Origin: Mesostigma viride
Taxonomy: Eukaryota; Streptophyta; Mesostigmatophyceae; Mesostigmatales; Mesostigmataceae
Direction: 5' to 3'
Length of the DNA stretch: 64,000 bases
NCBI GenBank assembly: GCA_009746045.1
Contig: RPFO01000076.1
Location: forward strand, 1,056,114-1,120,113
The position numbers were made by a program, and so were the translations under genes. Under the pieces are notes generated by a model that had not been told where the DNA came from, made no database searches, and was given only the letters and a program-made list of their open reading frames with translations. This document shows positions 20,600 through 29,994 of this stretch, piece after piece (positions within the stretch are counted from its first letter, which is position 1; every line of letters starts with the position of its first letter).

Positions 20600-22048
20600 G
20601 CCACGGAGCGTGGATCGTGAATCCTCGGGTCGAGTGGAGGTTACTGTTATTGGGGCGATCGCGACGATGAGTGGGGCATGATGCGCAAGCCCCAGCTATC
20701 TAGTTTACATCGTGTGAGCTGTGATAAAGATCGATAAAAGACATGTGACCCTTTGTGGCATGCCTTTGTGACCCTGTGTGCGGCCCGCCATTGCGTGGCA
20801 AGTCAGGGGACAGTCTAGGGCAACGCCGCATCTCACTCGGGTGCTCTGATGTCTTGGTCTTGAGTCCATGAGAGTACACGACGTCGCAACGCCATGCGTC
20901 CAAGAATAGTTGTCTCACTTAAAATGAGAGGATGTCAGGCAAGCGCTTAAATAGGTGAAAACGTGCTTGGCAGCCCGCTTGCCTCACACTATCCGTTCCG
21001 TTGGAATAAGGGGTGCAGCGCCAATTACATCAGCAAGCTTGACTCTGACATTCCCTGGCGACATCTGCCGAGGGTGCTGTGCGGAGAATTTCCTGGACTT
21101 GCCAGCTTTGATGACACAGGGCAAGGTCATCAGGTACACTGTTCAAGAAAAAAATGCATGCGTAGACTGTGTCACGTGAGCATAAATACTCAATTTGAGA
21201 TGGAATGGGATTTCTATCAAGCTTCTAGTTGGGTACACTGTTAAGTAAGTAAGTACTTGCGTGTCATGTGCATGGGCATGCCACGGAGCACTATGCTAAT
21301 CTCATTATAAACTAATTACACGAAAGTTACAAATACTGTCTGCATCATGCCCCAACCATATCCTCCTTTCCCACACAGCGAAGTATAGTGTTGTTCTTAC
21401 TCAGTTGGATCATTTTCCCCGTCTTTGTTCTTATCGTGTCGATTCCATCACGACTCTTGTTGAACTCTTGCATCGTTTGTTGGTCAAAGACTATGACCGA
21501 GACATATGCTCCGTCAAGTTCGGTGTTTTTTGCAACGTCACCCACATCTGTTCGGTGCTGCCCCTTGGCACAAGCTCTACAAACAGGTCGTGGACCGGCT
21601 GGATCGCGTAGTATCTCCGCGCATCTGAACCCTGTGATGCCAGATCTCCTTTGCGGCCGTTCCGAGCTTGGCACTGGATTCGTTGTCCACATCGTTGCGT
21701 CGCTGCAGCAACACGATGTTTTCTGGCATACGCGGGCTTTTGGTTCCCGCCGTACATTTGAAAGTGCTGTCGTCCGGCTTTTTGCCTTTGCACCGTGTGC
21801 AGTTCTTGGACGTTTGGAATCATGGCATGGCTAACGTAATGACTGACTAGCTAGACCTTTTCAGTGGTTTTCCATTTGCGGGTATTTCCTCGTAAATGGT
21901 GGGAGAGCGATTGCAGTGGTGCTCACCACTACACACTCCCGGCCGGCCAGTTCGGCTGGAAACACACGACCTGATCAAGCAAGCTCCGGCCCCACCGTCT
22001 AGGTAATCTAGTCGCTCTACACGTAAGCCAGCCATATGTAATTTCATT
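20600..22048. other. Intergenic, no recognised gene
   Basis: Frames here are short and unconserved in look. On the minus strand at about 21690-21800 a frame reads CTRCKGKKPDDSTFKC, a zinc-knuckle-like spacing that could be transposon or host debris; this is too weak to name. Nothing else seen. Confidence 0.4.
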
Positions 22049-22260
22049 GCACAAGGCTACAAATTTCCATCTCCATTCATTCGACTCGACGGCAACGTCA
22101 CCAAGATGCTGCGCAAGGCCCTTCATATTCCCAATGAGGATTTGTACGCTGATTTGCCCTATGTTTCCCACATTCTTAGGCACAGGCGCCTGGGCCTAGC
22201 CGGGCAACTGGCCCTCACAGATCAGGTAGACACATCAGATAGACTAGCTGGCACCAAGCC
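22049..22260 (+). pseudogene. LINE reverse transcriptase C-terminal fragment
   Basis: A short stretch reads LRKALHIPNEDLYAD then HILRHRRLGLAGQL, which matches the conserved segment after the thumb of many LINE RTs (leucine-rich '.I..RRL.L.GH'). No catalytic core or flanking ends are present. A small, isolated relic. Confidence 0.5.
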
Positions 22261-22681
22261 CGCGCCCAGCCTGGGCGTTATGTCCTCACCTGGCGTGCCC
22301 CGGGCCGCGCGCGGCAGGGCCGCCACCCATGGACTTTCCGTGATAGGCTAGGCATGGACATGTGCTACCCTAGACGCGACGGGCTCACTCCCGGGCAGCC
22401 TCCTGGTTTGTCTGTAATATGGAGGCAGATGGTTTGCAAGGTTCAATGGCAAGTAGTGATGAAGGAGACCACACCCAAGTCTGTGGGGGCTCCGTGTGTG
22501 ACCGCGTATGGCATTCATAGCGATTCGGGCCGTGGTGCCCACAACCTTGTAACTAGGTCTTAGATAATTAGCTCCCGCATGATAGACAAGGAGAAATGGG
22601 CTGCCGTCTGCGATAAGCACCTTCCTGTGGGACATGCTCCTGTTTCCTGACCAGTGTTTTTAGTAAGGGTTTTGGTCCGCG

Positions 22682-22785
22682 TCAGCATGGCTGACTTGCC
22701 GCCGTTGGCAGCGCATCAGATGGCTGACTTGCCGCCGTTGGCGGCGCGTCAGACGGCTGACTTGCCGCCGTTGGCGCCGCGTCAG
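22682..22785. repeat. 33/34-bp tandem repeat, three copies
   Basis: Units start at 22682, 22716 and 22749 with TCAG..GGCTGACTTGCCGCC and end GGC(A/G)(G/C)CGC(A/G). The unit contains GCGTCAG...CTGAC inverted motifs, like the array at 23577. Confidence 0.85.
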
Positions 22786-23576
22786 CCTGGGGGCTCACCA
22801 GCATTGCCTGACTGAGCCGATGCTGATGCTGCACTGCTGGCTGCATTGCTATCATTCCCCCTTTTCCTCTTGCTGCGGTTTAGCGCGTCTGCTGCCTGGC
22901 CTACGCCAACAATGGCACGCGGACCAGGCGCAGGCGCTTTGGCCGTGTCGGCGGCCTGTTTCGGCATAAAAAAAGCTGCAATCCCCCCAGATTTAATTTT
23001 TCCCAGTATTCCTTCACGGGCGCCATCCCTTCACCCAAAAACTTCCAACCCCCAGGTCGCTAACTTTGCTAGTTGACTATCGGACTAAACCATTAGCGTT
23101 TATACAACATTACTGACCCGGCCCGAAATTTCCTTACGCATCCAGTAATGGACAGAATTCTTTCTTATGCAAACAAATCTACAGCGTTAATAAACACACC
23201 TGGAATTCGATTCAAAGCAATCTGTATATCAGGCAACCTCACAACGCTTCATCAATCAGCTCATCAATCATATTCCTAAAACCTTTGCCATCATCGAGAC
23301 ATCGACCATTGCCAGTCGTCCTGGTTTACAACTTTACATTCGTCTAGAACTCTCGTCACTCTCGCCGCCAAGCAGGCTAATAAGGGCTGGCGGGTCTTGC
23401 ATGGGCATGATAACGGCCTAGAATCTTGAAGCATATCAACGAACAGAACTGAACTGGTGAACTTGAATTCGTAGATATCCAGTACGAAGTTAGCATTTCA
23501 GTGGACTTCAGTACATTAGTAGGTACCCACTATATATTGACCCTGCCTGACGCATAGACTCGGTGGCCATAAGTAC

Positions 23577-23735
23577 TGACGTGCTGCCTGAATTTACGCG
23601 TCAGACGACTGACGTGCAGACAAAATTTATGCGTCAGTCGACTGACGCAGAGCCAAAAGTTACGCGTCAGCTGTCTGACGCGCGGACGAAAAAGTCGGAC
23701 GCGTCAGACACTGACGCGTCCGCGGCTGACGCACA
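23577..23735. repeat. 36-bp degenerate repeat built on CGTCAG/CTGACG
   Basis: GCGTCAG and its inverse CTGACGC recur about every 36 bases, with spacers such as CAGACAAAATTTATG. A plus frame (23563-23811) encodes a 12-residue repeat (TRQTTDVQTKF, MRQSTDAEPKV, TRQLSDARTKK); whether it is translated is unknown. Confidence 0.75.
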
Positions 23736-24225
23736 CGTACCGTTACTAATAATAAAGCACTGGTTTTCTTCCTCCGGGCCCCGCGGCCCATTGGTAGAAC
23801 ACACGGTCTGAAAGTGCCAAAAAACAGCCTTATAACTCCTGCACGATGCAAATATAGTCGAAACATGCTAGATCTTGGTAGATAGCATGTTCAGGACACC
23901 AGCAAAAGGATTGCAACTTTCCAGACTTACCGGACCTCAGCTGACCTTTTTTTCGCATGTCTATTTTTAGCAGTTTTCCAGATTTTATTATAAACAAATA
24001 CCTTCTAATATGCACATGAAGAGTTGCTGTTTGCAAGTAAGTTGATACTCATTCATGACTTATGACTGTACACAAGATCTGATGGTCATCCAACCGCATT
24101 TGGTAACAAAATGCCACCAAATGCTAGCAAAAATGTGCGTTCTTTGTAAATGTTACAAAAAATGCACGTTTTTCGTAATTTTCATCACATTCCATGGCAG
24201 TTTCCATACAAGATGTGCTCAGTTG

Positions 24226-24322
24226 CACGAGCCACGAGCCACGAGCCACGAGCCACGAGCCACGAGCCATGAGCCACGAGCCACGAGCCACAAGCCACGA
24301 GCCACGAGCCACGAGCCACGAG
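24226..24322. repeat. (CACGAGC)n 7-bp minisatellite, ~14 copies
   Basis: Tandem CACGAGC units with two single-base variants (CATGAGC, CACAAGC). It lies just upstream of the LINE ORF1 relic. Confidence 0.95.
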
Positions 24323-24454
24323 GTAGCCATGGCTGACGGCGGAGCTCATAACTTTCACGTTTGAGCACCGAATTCAGCTGTGAATATCACAATCGCTTCG
24401 TCTTTCTTAGACGCACATGCTGATATAATTTTCCGAAGCTATTACGCAATATAT

Positions 24455-25958
24455 ATGACGATCAATCGCTCCTCGACGCAACGCAGCCTGGCGGCTGCGC
24501 TCGGCACTGAAAATACGTCTGCAGCTCCGGCTGCAGCTTCGCCATCAGGTCCGACTGGCAGTGGTGACACTAGTCGCGCACTCGTGGTCGCCCAGATACC
24601 TCGCGGGTTTTTCTCGCCTTCTGCATTGCCTGACCCAAAGCGCAGTCGCCCTGGCGAAACTGGCTGGTCTGAGCGCGATTTTGACGTTGACAGGCTCTTT
24701 ACCACCTTCGACGTCAACAGGCCTGGCTGGCCTTTTCGACATGCCACCCATCAAGATACTGGAGCTCGTGTTTTACGGGTCACATGCCTCACTGCTGGCC
24801 CTGTGCCAGCAATTCCATATCCAAACCGTTTTCCGCAACGGAGCTGATGTCCGGTTTTCCCACCGCGTATCAGACGTCCCTTCTTCGACCAACCTGGCCG
24901 GCTGGTCTCGGCCCCGCCTTCAGCTCGCAGCTCTCTTTACCATCCTTAATCGCTCGGCCGAGGACCTCCTACACCCCGCCCCCCTGACCGAATCCACCTT
25001 CCTCTACCACCTCCACGACGCCCTCTCACAGCACGTGACGCCCATTGCTGCAGATGTGACAGCTGTGGGTCGCACGCTGGCTGCTGAGCTCCCCACCATC
25101 CCCACCGCCACCGCCACCCTCCTCGCCTCCACCCCCACCCCCCCCTCCGCCTCCACCGACTCCATCTCCGCCCAGCTCCGCGACATCGACCAGCGTCTTA
25201 AGGACAATGCCATCGCTATCGAGGTCCTGCAGAACACCGCAGGCCTCACCGCCCAGGTGGTGAAGGACATGGCCGCCAAGCCAGCCCCGGCTGGCCTGGC
25301 CGGCGATGCTCCAGGCTCCCATCACGACCTGGGCGGACATACTCCGTCAGGCCATTTTTGGCACTTTCATGCAGACCCATAAAATTGCCAAAAATCATAA
25401 CTCATATGTAGACCACAACTCATAGCAGCACACCACCTCCACCACCTCCGCCGTCGCAGCCCAGCTCCAGCGGCAGACGGTTGACCTCCGCGAGGAGGCC
25501 GAGCTCGCCAAGCGCAGCCTCAACGTCATCGTCAAGAACTTCGACATGGAGGAAGGTGAGAATTCGGAGAAGTTTGCACGTGCATTTGAGAGAGAAATTC
25601 TGGGTCGCATGGGCCTTACTTGTGAGATCGAGCTCAGTGGTCGCCCACCGCCTTCCCCGCGCGCGGGGTAAGGCAGGGGCGCCCCCGCTCCTTCTCACCT
25701 TTAAGAACCCCGGCGGACAAGATTTCCTTTCTCAGACGGCGCAAGCGGCTCGAGAAGACTCAATTCACCCTTGACGACGACTTGACCCTGGCGCAGCAAC
25801 AACGGCGACGGGAGCTATGGCCGACCTACCTCCAGCTCCGGCAGACCAAGGCGGGGCAGCCGGTGTACTGGAAGGGGGCAGCCATCTACGTCGGCCACTA
25901 CAGTAGCCCTGGCATGCGACCCCCGCGGCCTAACGACTCCAGACGCCCCAGCTTCTAA
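24455..25958 (+). pseudogene. LINE ORF1-like protein, frameshifted
   Basis: Starting at the ATG at 24455 (MTINRSSTQRSLAAALG), similarity passes through three frames. The middle part (about 24740-25330) has helix-rich sequence ending in a coiled-coil-like stretch (QLRDIDQRLKDNAIAIEVLQ). The C-terminal part includes EEAELAKRSLNVIVKNF, FARAFEREILGRMG and finally TLDDDLTLAQQQRRRELWP to the stop at 25958. Coiled coil, then 'NVIVKNF', then a DDLT..Q...R..L motif is the layout of LINE ORF1 nucleic-acid chaperones. There is an in-frame TAG near 25427 and shifts near 24740, 25330 and 25700. The reverse transcriptase ORF is not found downstream. Confidence 0.6.
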
Positions 25959-25962
25959 GGGG

Positions 25963-25988
25963 AATTAATTAATTAATTAATTATTAAT
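25963..25988. repeat. (TTAA)n run after LINE ORF1 relic
   Basis: AATTAATTAATTAATTAATT followed by ATTAATAG, immediately downstream of the ORF1 stop; it may mark a tail or an insertion point. Confidence 0.8.
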
Positions 25989-26097
25989 AGACACGTGACT
26001 GCGTCACGTGAGCATCAGTCCTCAGTGGGAGGGGAACATGGGATGGAATGGATGGTGTAAGCTATCTAGGTCCTAGTTACAGGGCATCGAGGGGCTG

Positions 26098-26422
26098 ATT
26101 AATCGTACTATTGCTTCCAAGCGCTTTCATGTCTGGTTCATCGTCGAGCAGCCACGGCCTGTGCTGGTGAGGCGAGCGAGCAGAGAGACGCGCAAGCGTT
26201 TTTCCCCTACCGTAACCAAGCGAACGCCCCAACGTTCGTGCAAGCGGCCTACGTAGCGAGGCACTTGGCAGAAGAGGGGTGGGTGGCGGTTTGTGGGGGA
26301 GGCAACAGGCCAGCGGCGGCGGACCCGATTGTTCAAAGGGCTCGCGTCGTGATTTCCCCGGGTGAGACAGGGCGGGTGGCGGTGGAAGAGTTGGTGCGTA
26401 TTCGTGACGCGCTAGCTGAAAC
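26098..26422 (+). pseudogene. Unrecognised broken gene, 5' part (split by element 1)
   Basis: Open stretches read GLINRTIASKRFHVWFIVEQ and, after a shift near 26170, FVQAAYVARHLAEEGWVAV and RVVISPGETGRVAVEELVRI. The frame reaches the GAAAC target copy at 26418-26422 and resumes in register after the insertion at 27081. A TTACAG acceptor-like site at about 26091-26096 may start an exon. No family is recognised. Alternatives include a host gene or a captured virus-like structural gene; neither can be tested here. Confidence 0.4.
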
Positions 26423-26500
26423 AGTTATATACAACGATTCCTTACGGAATCGATACTAAGCGCTTAGTATCGATTCCGTAAGGAATCGTTGTATATAACT
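26423..26500. repeat. Left terminal palindrome of element 1 (78 bp)
   Basis: A perfect palindrome centred on TAAGCGCTTA at 26461/26462. Its arms carry the variant CAACGATTCCTTACGG, shared with this element's other end but not with element 2. Confidence 0.9.
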
Positions 26501-26554
26501 AAAACTTTTGCTTGCGCCGGCAAGGCTAAGGCCGATACTAGTCGGGTCATCGAA

Positions 26555-26662
26555 TTGGCTATTCGATTATCGAAGTTGCCTATTCGACCATCAAACTTTC
26601 CTATTCGATTATCAAATTTTCCTTATTCGATTGTCGAAATTTCCTATTCGACAGGGGGTCAG
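26555..26662. repeat. 21-bp tandem repeat inside element 1, five copies
   Basis: Units of the form TT.CCTATTCGATTATCGAA recur five times with a few changes. The inverted equivalent is at about 28505-28620 in element 2. Confidence 0.85.
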
Positions 26663-26949
26663 AGTCCAGCGGACTATCATACTCGGCGCCCAGCGAGCCA
26701 CCGAACTAGGCCTAGTCGATTATAGCGAGACATCGCGTGGAAATTAGCCGATTTCGGGGACATAGCCGATTTTCGGAGCGACGTCGAACAACACAGATGA
26801 TTAGCCGGTTGAGCACATCATATCAGTCGAACAGCTAGCGCTAGTACTCCGCCTAGTCAGCGGAGAGCACTTGCCTTTTTCGATTAACATATTAGGTCGA
26901 ACGATTAGCGTCCGCAACGTTATTCGCATTACTAGGCGAAAAATCCACC

Positions 26950-27003
26950 CCCGGAACGATCCTAGCGGGATTCGAACCCGGGATGCCGGCGTGTCGCAAC
27001 AGT
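26950..27003 (-). other. tRNA-like 3' half with B box in element 1
   Basis: On the minus strand GGTTCGAATCC (26968-26978) sits in a perfect T-arm (CGGG, loop TTCGAAT, CCCG), preceded by CTAAGACTGTTGCGACACG next to the terminal palindrome. The 5' half of a tRNA is missing, so it is not called as a tRNA gene. Confidence 0.6.
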
Positions 27004-27006
27004 CTT

Positions 27007-27075
27007 AGTTATATACAGCGATTCCTTCGGAATCGACACTAGTATCGATTCCGTAAGGAATCGTTGTATATAACT
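27007..27075. repeat. Right terminal palindrome of element 1 (69 bp)
   Basis: AGTTATATACAGCGATTCC pairs with the inverse arm ending GTATATAACT. It is slightly shortened at the centre (CACTAGTA in place of ACTAAGCGCTTAGTA). Confidence 0.85.
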
Positions 27076-27080
27076 GAAAC

Positions 27081-27940
27081 TGCTAACAGCGTAGAGGTAG
27101 CCTATCAGGGCGGCCATATAACGCTAGCCGGTCTCGACCTAGCCAGGGAGGCGCTTATAGCCAGATCGTGGCGACAGCGCTCGGCAGCACAAGGCTGTTC
27201 AACCACTGGGTGGCTACAGCGGTGCTAGGGGAGGGGGTACCAGACGCTGACATAATCCGGAACGCCCGAGCTCGCGAGGTTGTGAATCCGTGGAGCACGG
27301 CGGAGGTATTTGCTCAAACCATTGAGAATCTGGTTTCGATCCTTTTGCAAGAGTCGAGACTGGGTACGCAGACAGGTTCTATATTACCACGCAGCCTTTC
27401 GGGGTGTACTCCAGGCTTGACACACCAACTAGGCCGGAAACCACCACAGCGTGGGGTCCGGAGGTGGAGATAGTCACGGGTGTCGAGAAGACGCCTGAGG
27501 ACGTCCATTTCGAGTGGACCGACAAGCCAGAGGGCTCCGTAAAGCGCTCGGCCCAGCAGATAAACGAGGGCGACGGCACTACAGCGACCTACTACGAGGA
27601 GAGGCAGAGAGCAGATCTGCACGTCCCTCGTGAGGTGACTCACGAGTACGATCGTTACGGCAGAGGCGAGCAGAACGAGCTTGCTGGAGGCGGTAAGCGG
27701 TGGGTACGCAATCTTGCCTGGCATCGCAATCCAGGTGAGGAACAACACCCGGTCGAACGCAAGGAAGACGGGCGACCTGTAACCTGCGTGCTGGGAGAGT
27801 TTAACACAGACCTCCAGATTGTCGCAGCAACAGCAGCCACACCGGTTGCTGAGGGTGTTGAGGAGCGTCCAGACCGTGAGGAGTCGCAGGCGAGTGCAGG
27901 CCAGGAGGCGGCCTCGTCTGGGGTAGGTGCGTCAGCCTGA
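27081..27940 (+). pseudogene. Unrecognised broken gene, 3' part
   Basis: It continues the frame interrupted by element 1 (GGHITLAGLDLAREALIA), shifts by one base near 27160 (VATALGSTRLFNHWVATAVL, AEVFAQTIENLVSILL), shifts again near 27400, and then has a 178-codon stretch (TPTRPETTTAWGPEVEIVTG, WTDKPEGSVKRSAQQI) to the stop at 27940. The C-terminal end is Glu/Ala/Ser-rich. Product unknown. It ends 42 bases before the copia gag ATG at 27983, so it could be the element's leader region or an older neighbour. Confidence 0.4.
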
Positions 27941-27982
27941 GTGGTTCCAGCAGCCATATCTGTTGTTGTCTGTAGTATTTTA

Positions 27983-29994
27983 TAATGCTTCGTAACACGC
28001 GCGGGAGCGGCAGCGGGAGCGGGGCGGGAGATGGCGGTGGTGAGGCAAGGGCGGATACGGGAGGCCCCGCCAGCGTCGTGCCAGAGGAGTTATATACATC
28101 GATTCCTGCGGAATCGATACTAAGCGCTTAGTATCGATTCCGCAGGAATCGATGTATATAACTAAGACTGCTGCGACACGCCGGCATCCCGGGTTCGAAT
28201 CCCGCTAGGATCGTTCCGGGGGTGGATTTTTCGCCTAGTAATGCGAATAACGTTGCGGACGCTAATCGTTCGGCCTAATATGTTAATCGAAAAAAAGGCA
28301 AGTGCTCTCCGCTGAATAGGCGGAGTACTAGCGCTAGCTATTCGACTGATATGATGTGCTCAACCGGCTAATCATCTGTGTTGTTCGACGTCGCTCCGAA
28401 AATCGGCTATGTCCCCGAAATCGGCTAATTTCCACGCGATGTCTCGCTATAATCGACTAAGCCTAGTTCGGTGGCTCGCTGGGCACCGAGTATGATAGGC
28501 CGCTGGCCTCTGACCCCCCGTCGAATAGGAAATTTCGACAATCGAATAAGGAAAATTCGATAATCGAATAGGAAAGTTCGATGGTCGAATAGGCAACTTC
28601 GATAATCGAATAGCCAATACGATGACCCGACTAGTATCGGCCTTAGCCTTGCCGGCGCAAGCAAAAGTTTTAGTTATATACATCGATTCCTGCGGAATTG
28701 ATACTAAGCGCTTAGTATCGATTCCGCAAGGAATCAATGTATATAACTAGAGGGACAGGCAATCCCAACGGCAGAGGGCGTCAATGGCAGGAGGGCATCC
28801 ATCCGGAAGAGGAAGGAGGTGGCACAAGGGGAGGAGCGTGCGGGGTGGCCAACCGACGGCGTGGTGCTGACGGGGGTGGGCCAGGAGGATGCTGAACGTC
28901 AAGGCCCGGGTAAGAGACCATGTGTGCCTGATTCTGGTGTCACTCCTGCAGCTAGTGTTCCTGGCCATTAGCACCGTAGGAGCTGCTGTCATTGGCAGTG
29001 ACCCTCGTGCTTTGCCTGGGACTAGACCTCATATGAGTGCTGTGGCTGTGATGAATGGCCAGAAGCCTCTCAAGCCTCCTGTGGGACAGGAAGAGCTAGA
29101 CAAGTGGTTGGAGGATATGGAGCTAGTTTCCTGCTCTGTAGATCCCACTGTCAACCTTGTGCAGGTATTCCACACATCCACGACTAATAGGGATTCAGTG
29201 AGCGTGTGAGGGACAAGGCTAGGCAAGCTGTCAAGGACAAGCTGACTTGGTCTCAGTTCCTAGAGGGCCTACGTCAGGAGTTCTCTGATAAGGTACTCAA
29301 CCTCACTAATCACTATAAGCTCAGCTATGATACCTTTGAGATCAAGGGCACAATAGCTGAGGAGCTGCAGCGGCTCACACGCATCAGGGAGAAGGGGGCC
29401 AAGCATGGCTTCAATCTGACTGACAGAGCAGTGGCAGATTACTTCCTGGATCGCATGGGGCTGAGTGTGGATGGGAGAAATGCAGCTAGGATGTTTGCTG
29501 ATCAGACAGATGGGACGTGGCCAGCCTTGCAAAAGGTTATTTTCAATATCCGTCCATCTGACAATGCTGCTTGCAAGGCAATCCAGGTGACTGGTGCCCC
29601 TTCAGCCTCCGCTCATCAGGTCCATGGTGACGCCCCTGGGCAGGGTGCTCAGGGAGAAACCAGACCTAGTAGGCGTCAGAGGGCTAACAGGCGCAGGCAG
29701 AATGGTAACCAGGGTGGCAAGGGCCAGCAGCAGGGATCCAAAGGCAAGGGTCAGCAGCAGGCTGGTGGTCACCAGGGTGGTCAGCAGAACAAGGGTGGCC
29801 AAGGGCAAGGCAAGAGCCAGGGCCAGGGCACCCAGGCCAGTCAGAGCAGCCAGAACCAGGGTGGCCTGAAGAAGGCTGCTGCTGGGAAGGATGACAAGTG
29901 CTTTGGATGTGGCAGGACGGGTCATTGGCGACGTGACTGCCCAGACCAGGCCAAGTCTGCTGGAGCAGGCTCTGGCCAGGTGGGTAAGCCATGA
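27983..29994 (+). pseudogene. gag: copia copy 1 Gag (interrupted)
   Basis: ATG at 27983 starts a Gly/Ser-rich leader (MLRNTRGSGSGSGAG), is interrupted by element 2 at 28088-28748, and resumes. The central part has the copia Gag helical region (QEELDKWLEDMELVS, LTWSQFLEGLRQEFSD, EELQRLTRIREKG). A Gln/Gly-rich basic stretch follows, then the zinc knuckle CFGCGRTGHWRRDC, which binds RNA. The frame ends at TGA 29992-29994. A one-base deletion near 29195 relative to copy 2 breaks the frame; copy 2 has its own 4-base insertion at the same spot. Gag would form the virus-like particle around the element RNA. Confidence 0.8.
28088..28748 (-). mobile_element. Palindrome-ended element 2 (661 bp, TSD AGAGG)
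   Basis: An inverted, full-length relative of element 1, flanked by AGAGG at 28083-28087 and 28749-28753. Terminal palindromes are at 28088-28163 and 28672-28748, both with the variant ATCGATTCCTGCGGAAT. The tRNA-like segment with GGTTCGAATCC is near 28188-28205 on the plus strand. It sits inside the gag frame of copia element 1, which reads through in register if the element and one AGAGG are ignored. Confidence 0.85.

Larger units (their letters stand above)
26423..27075 (+). mobile_element. Palindrome-ended element 1 (653 bp, TSD GAAAC)
   Basis: GAAAC flanks it exactly (26418-26422 and 27076-27080). It begins AGTTATATAC and ends GTATATAACT, and each end is itself a palindrome (26423-26500 perfect; 27007-27075 slightly imperfect). 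Inside are a 21-bp tandem repeat and, on the minus strand next to the right end, a tRNA-like segment. An inverted second copy is at 28088-28748. No protein is encoded. The 5-bp duplication with AGTTA...TAACT ends does not fit a superfamily I can name. Confidence 0.85.

Noticed and set aside
22682-24322. CRISPR-like arrays
   Set aside because: Repeats are contiguous or have decayed spacers of the same word; eukaryotic minisatellites with no unique equal-length spacers or cas genes.
26950-28210. Complete tRNA genes at the B-box sites
   Set aside because: Only T-arm and partial anticodon-side sequence is present; no acceptor stem or D-arm could be paired.
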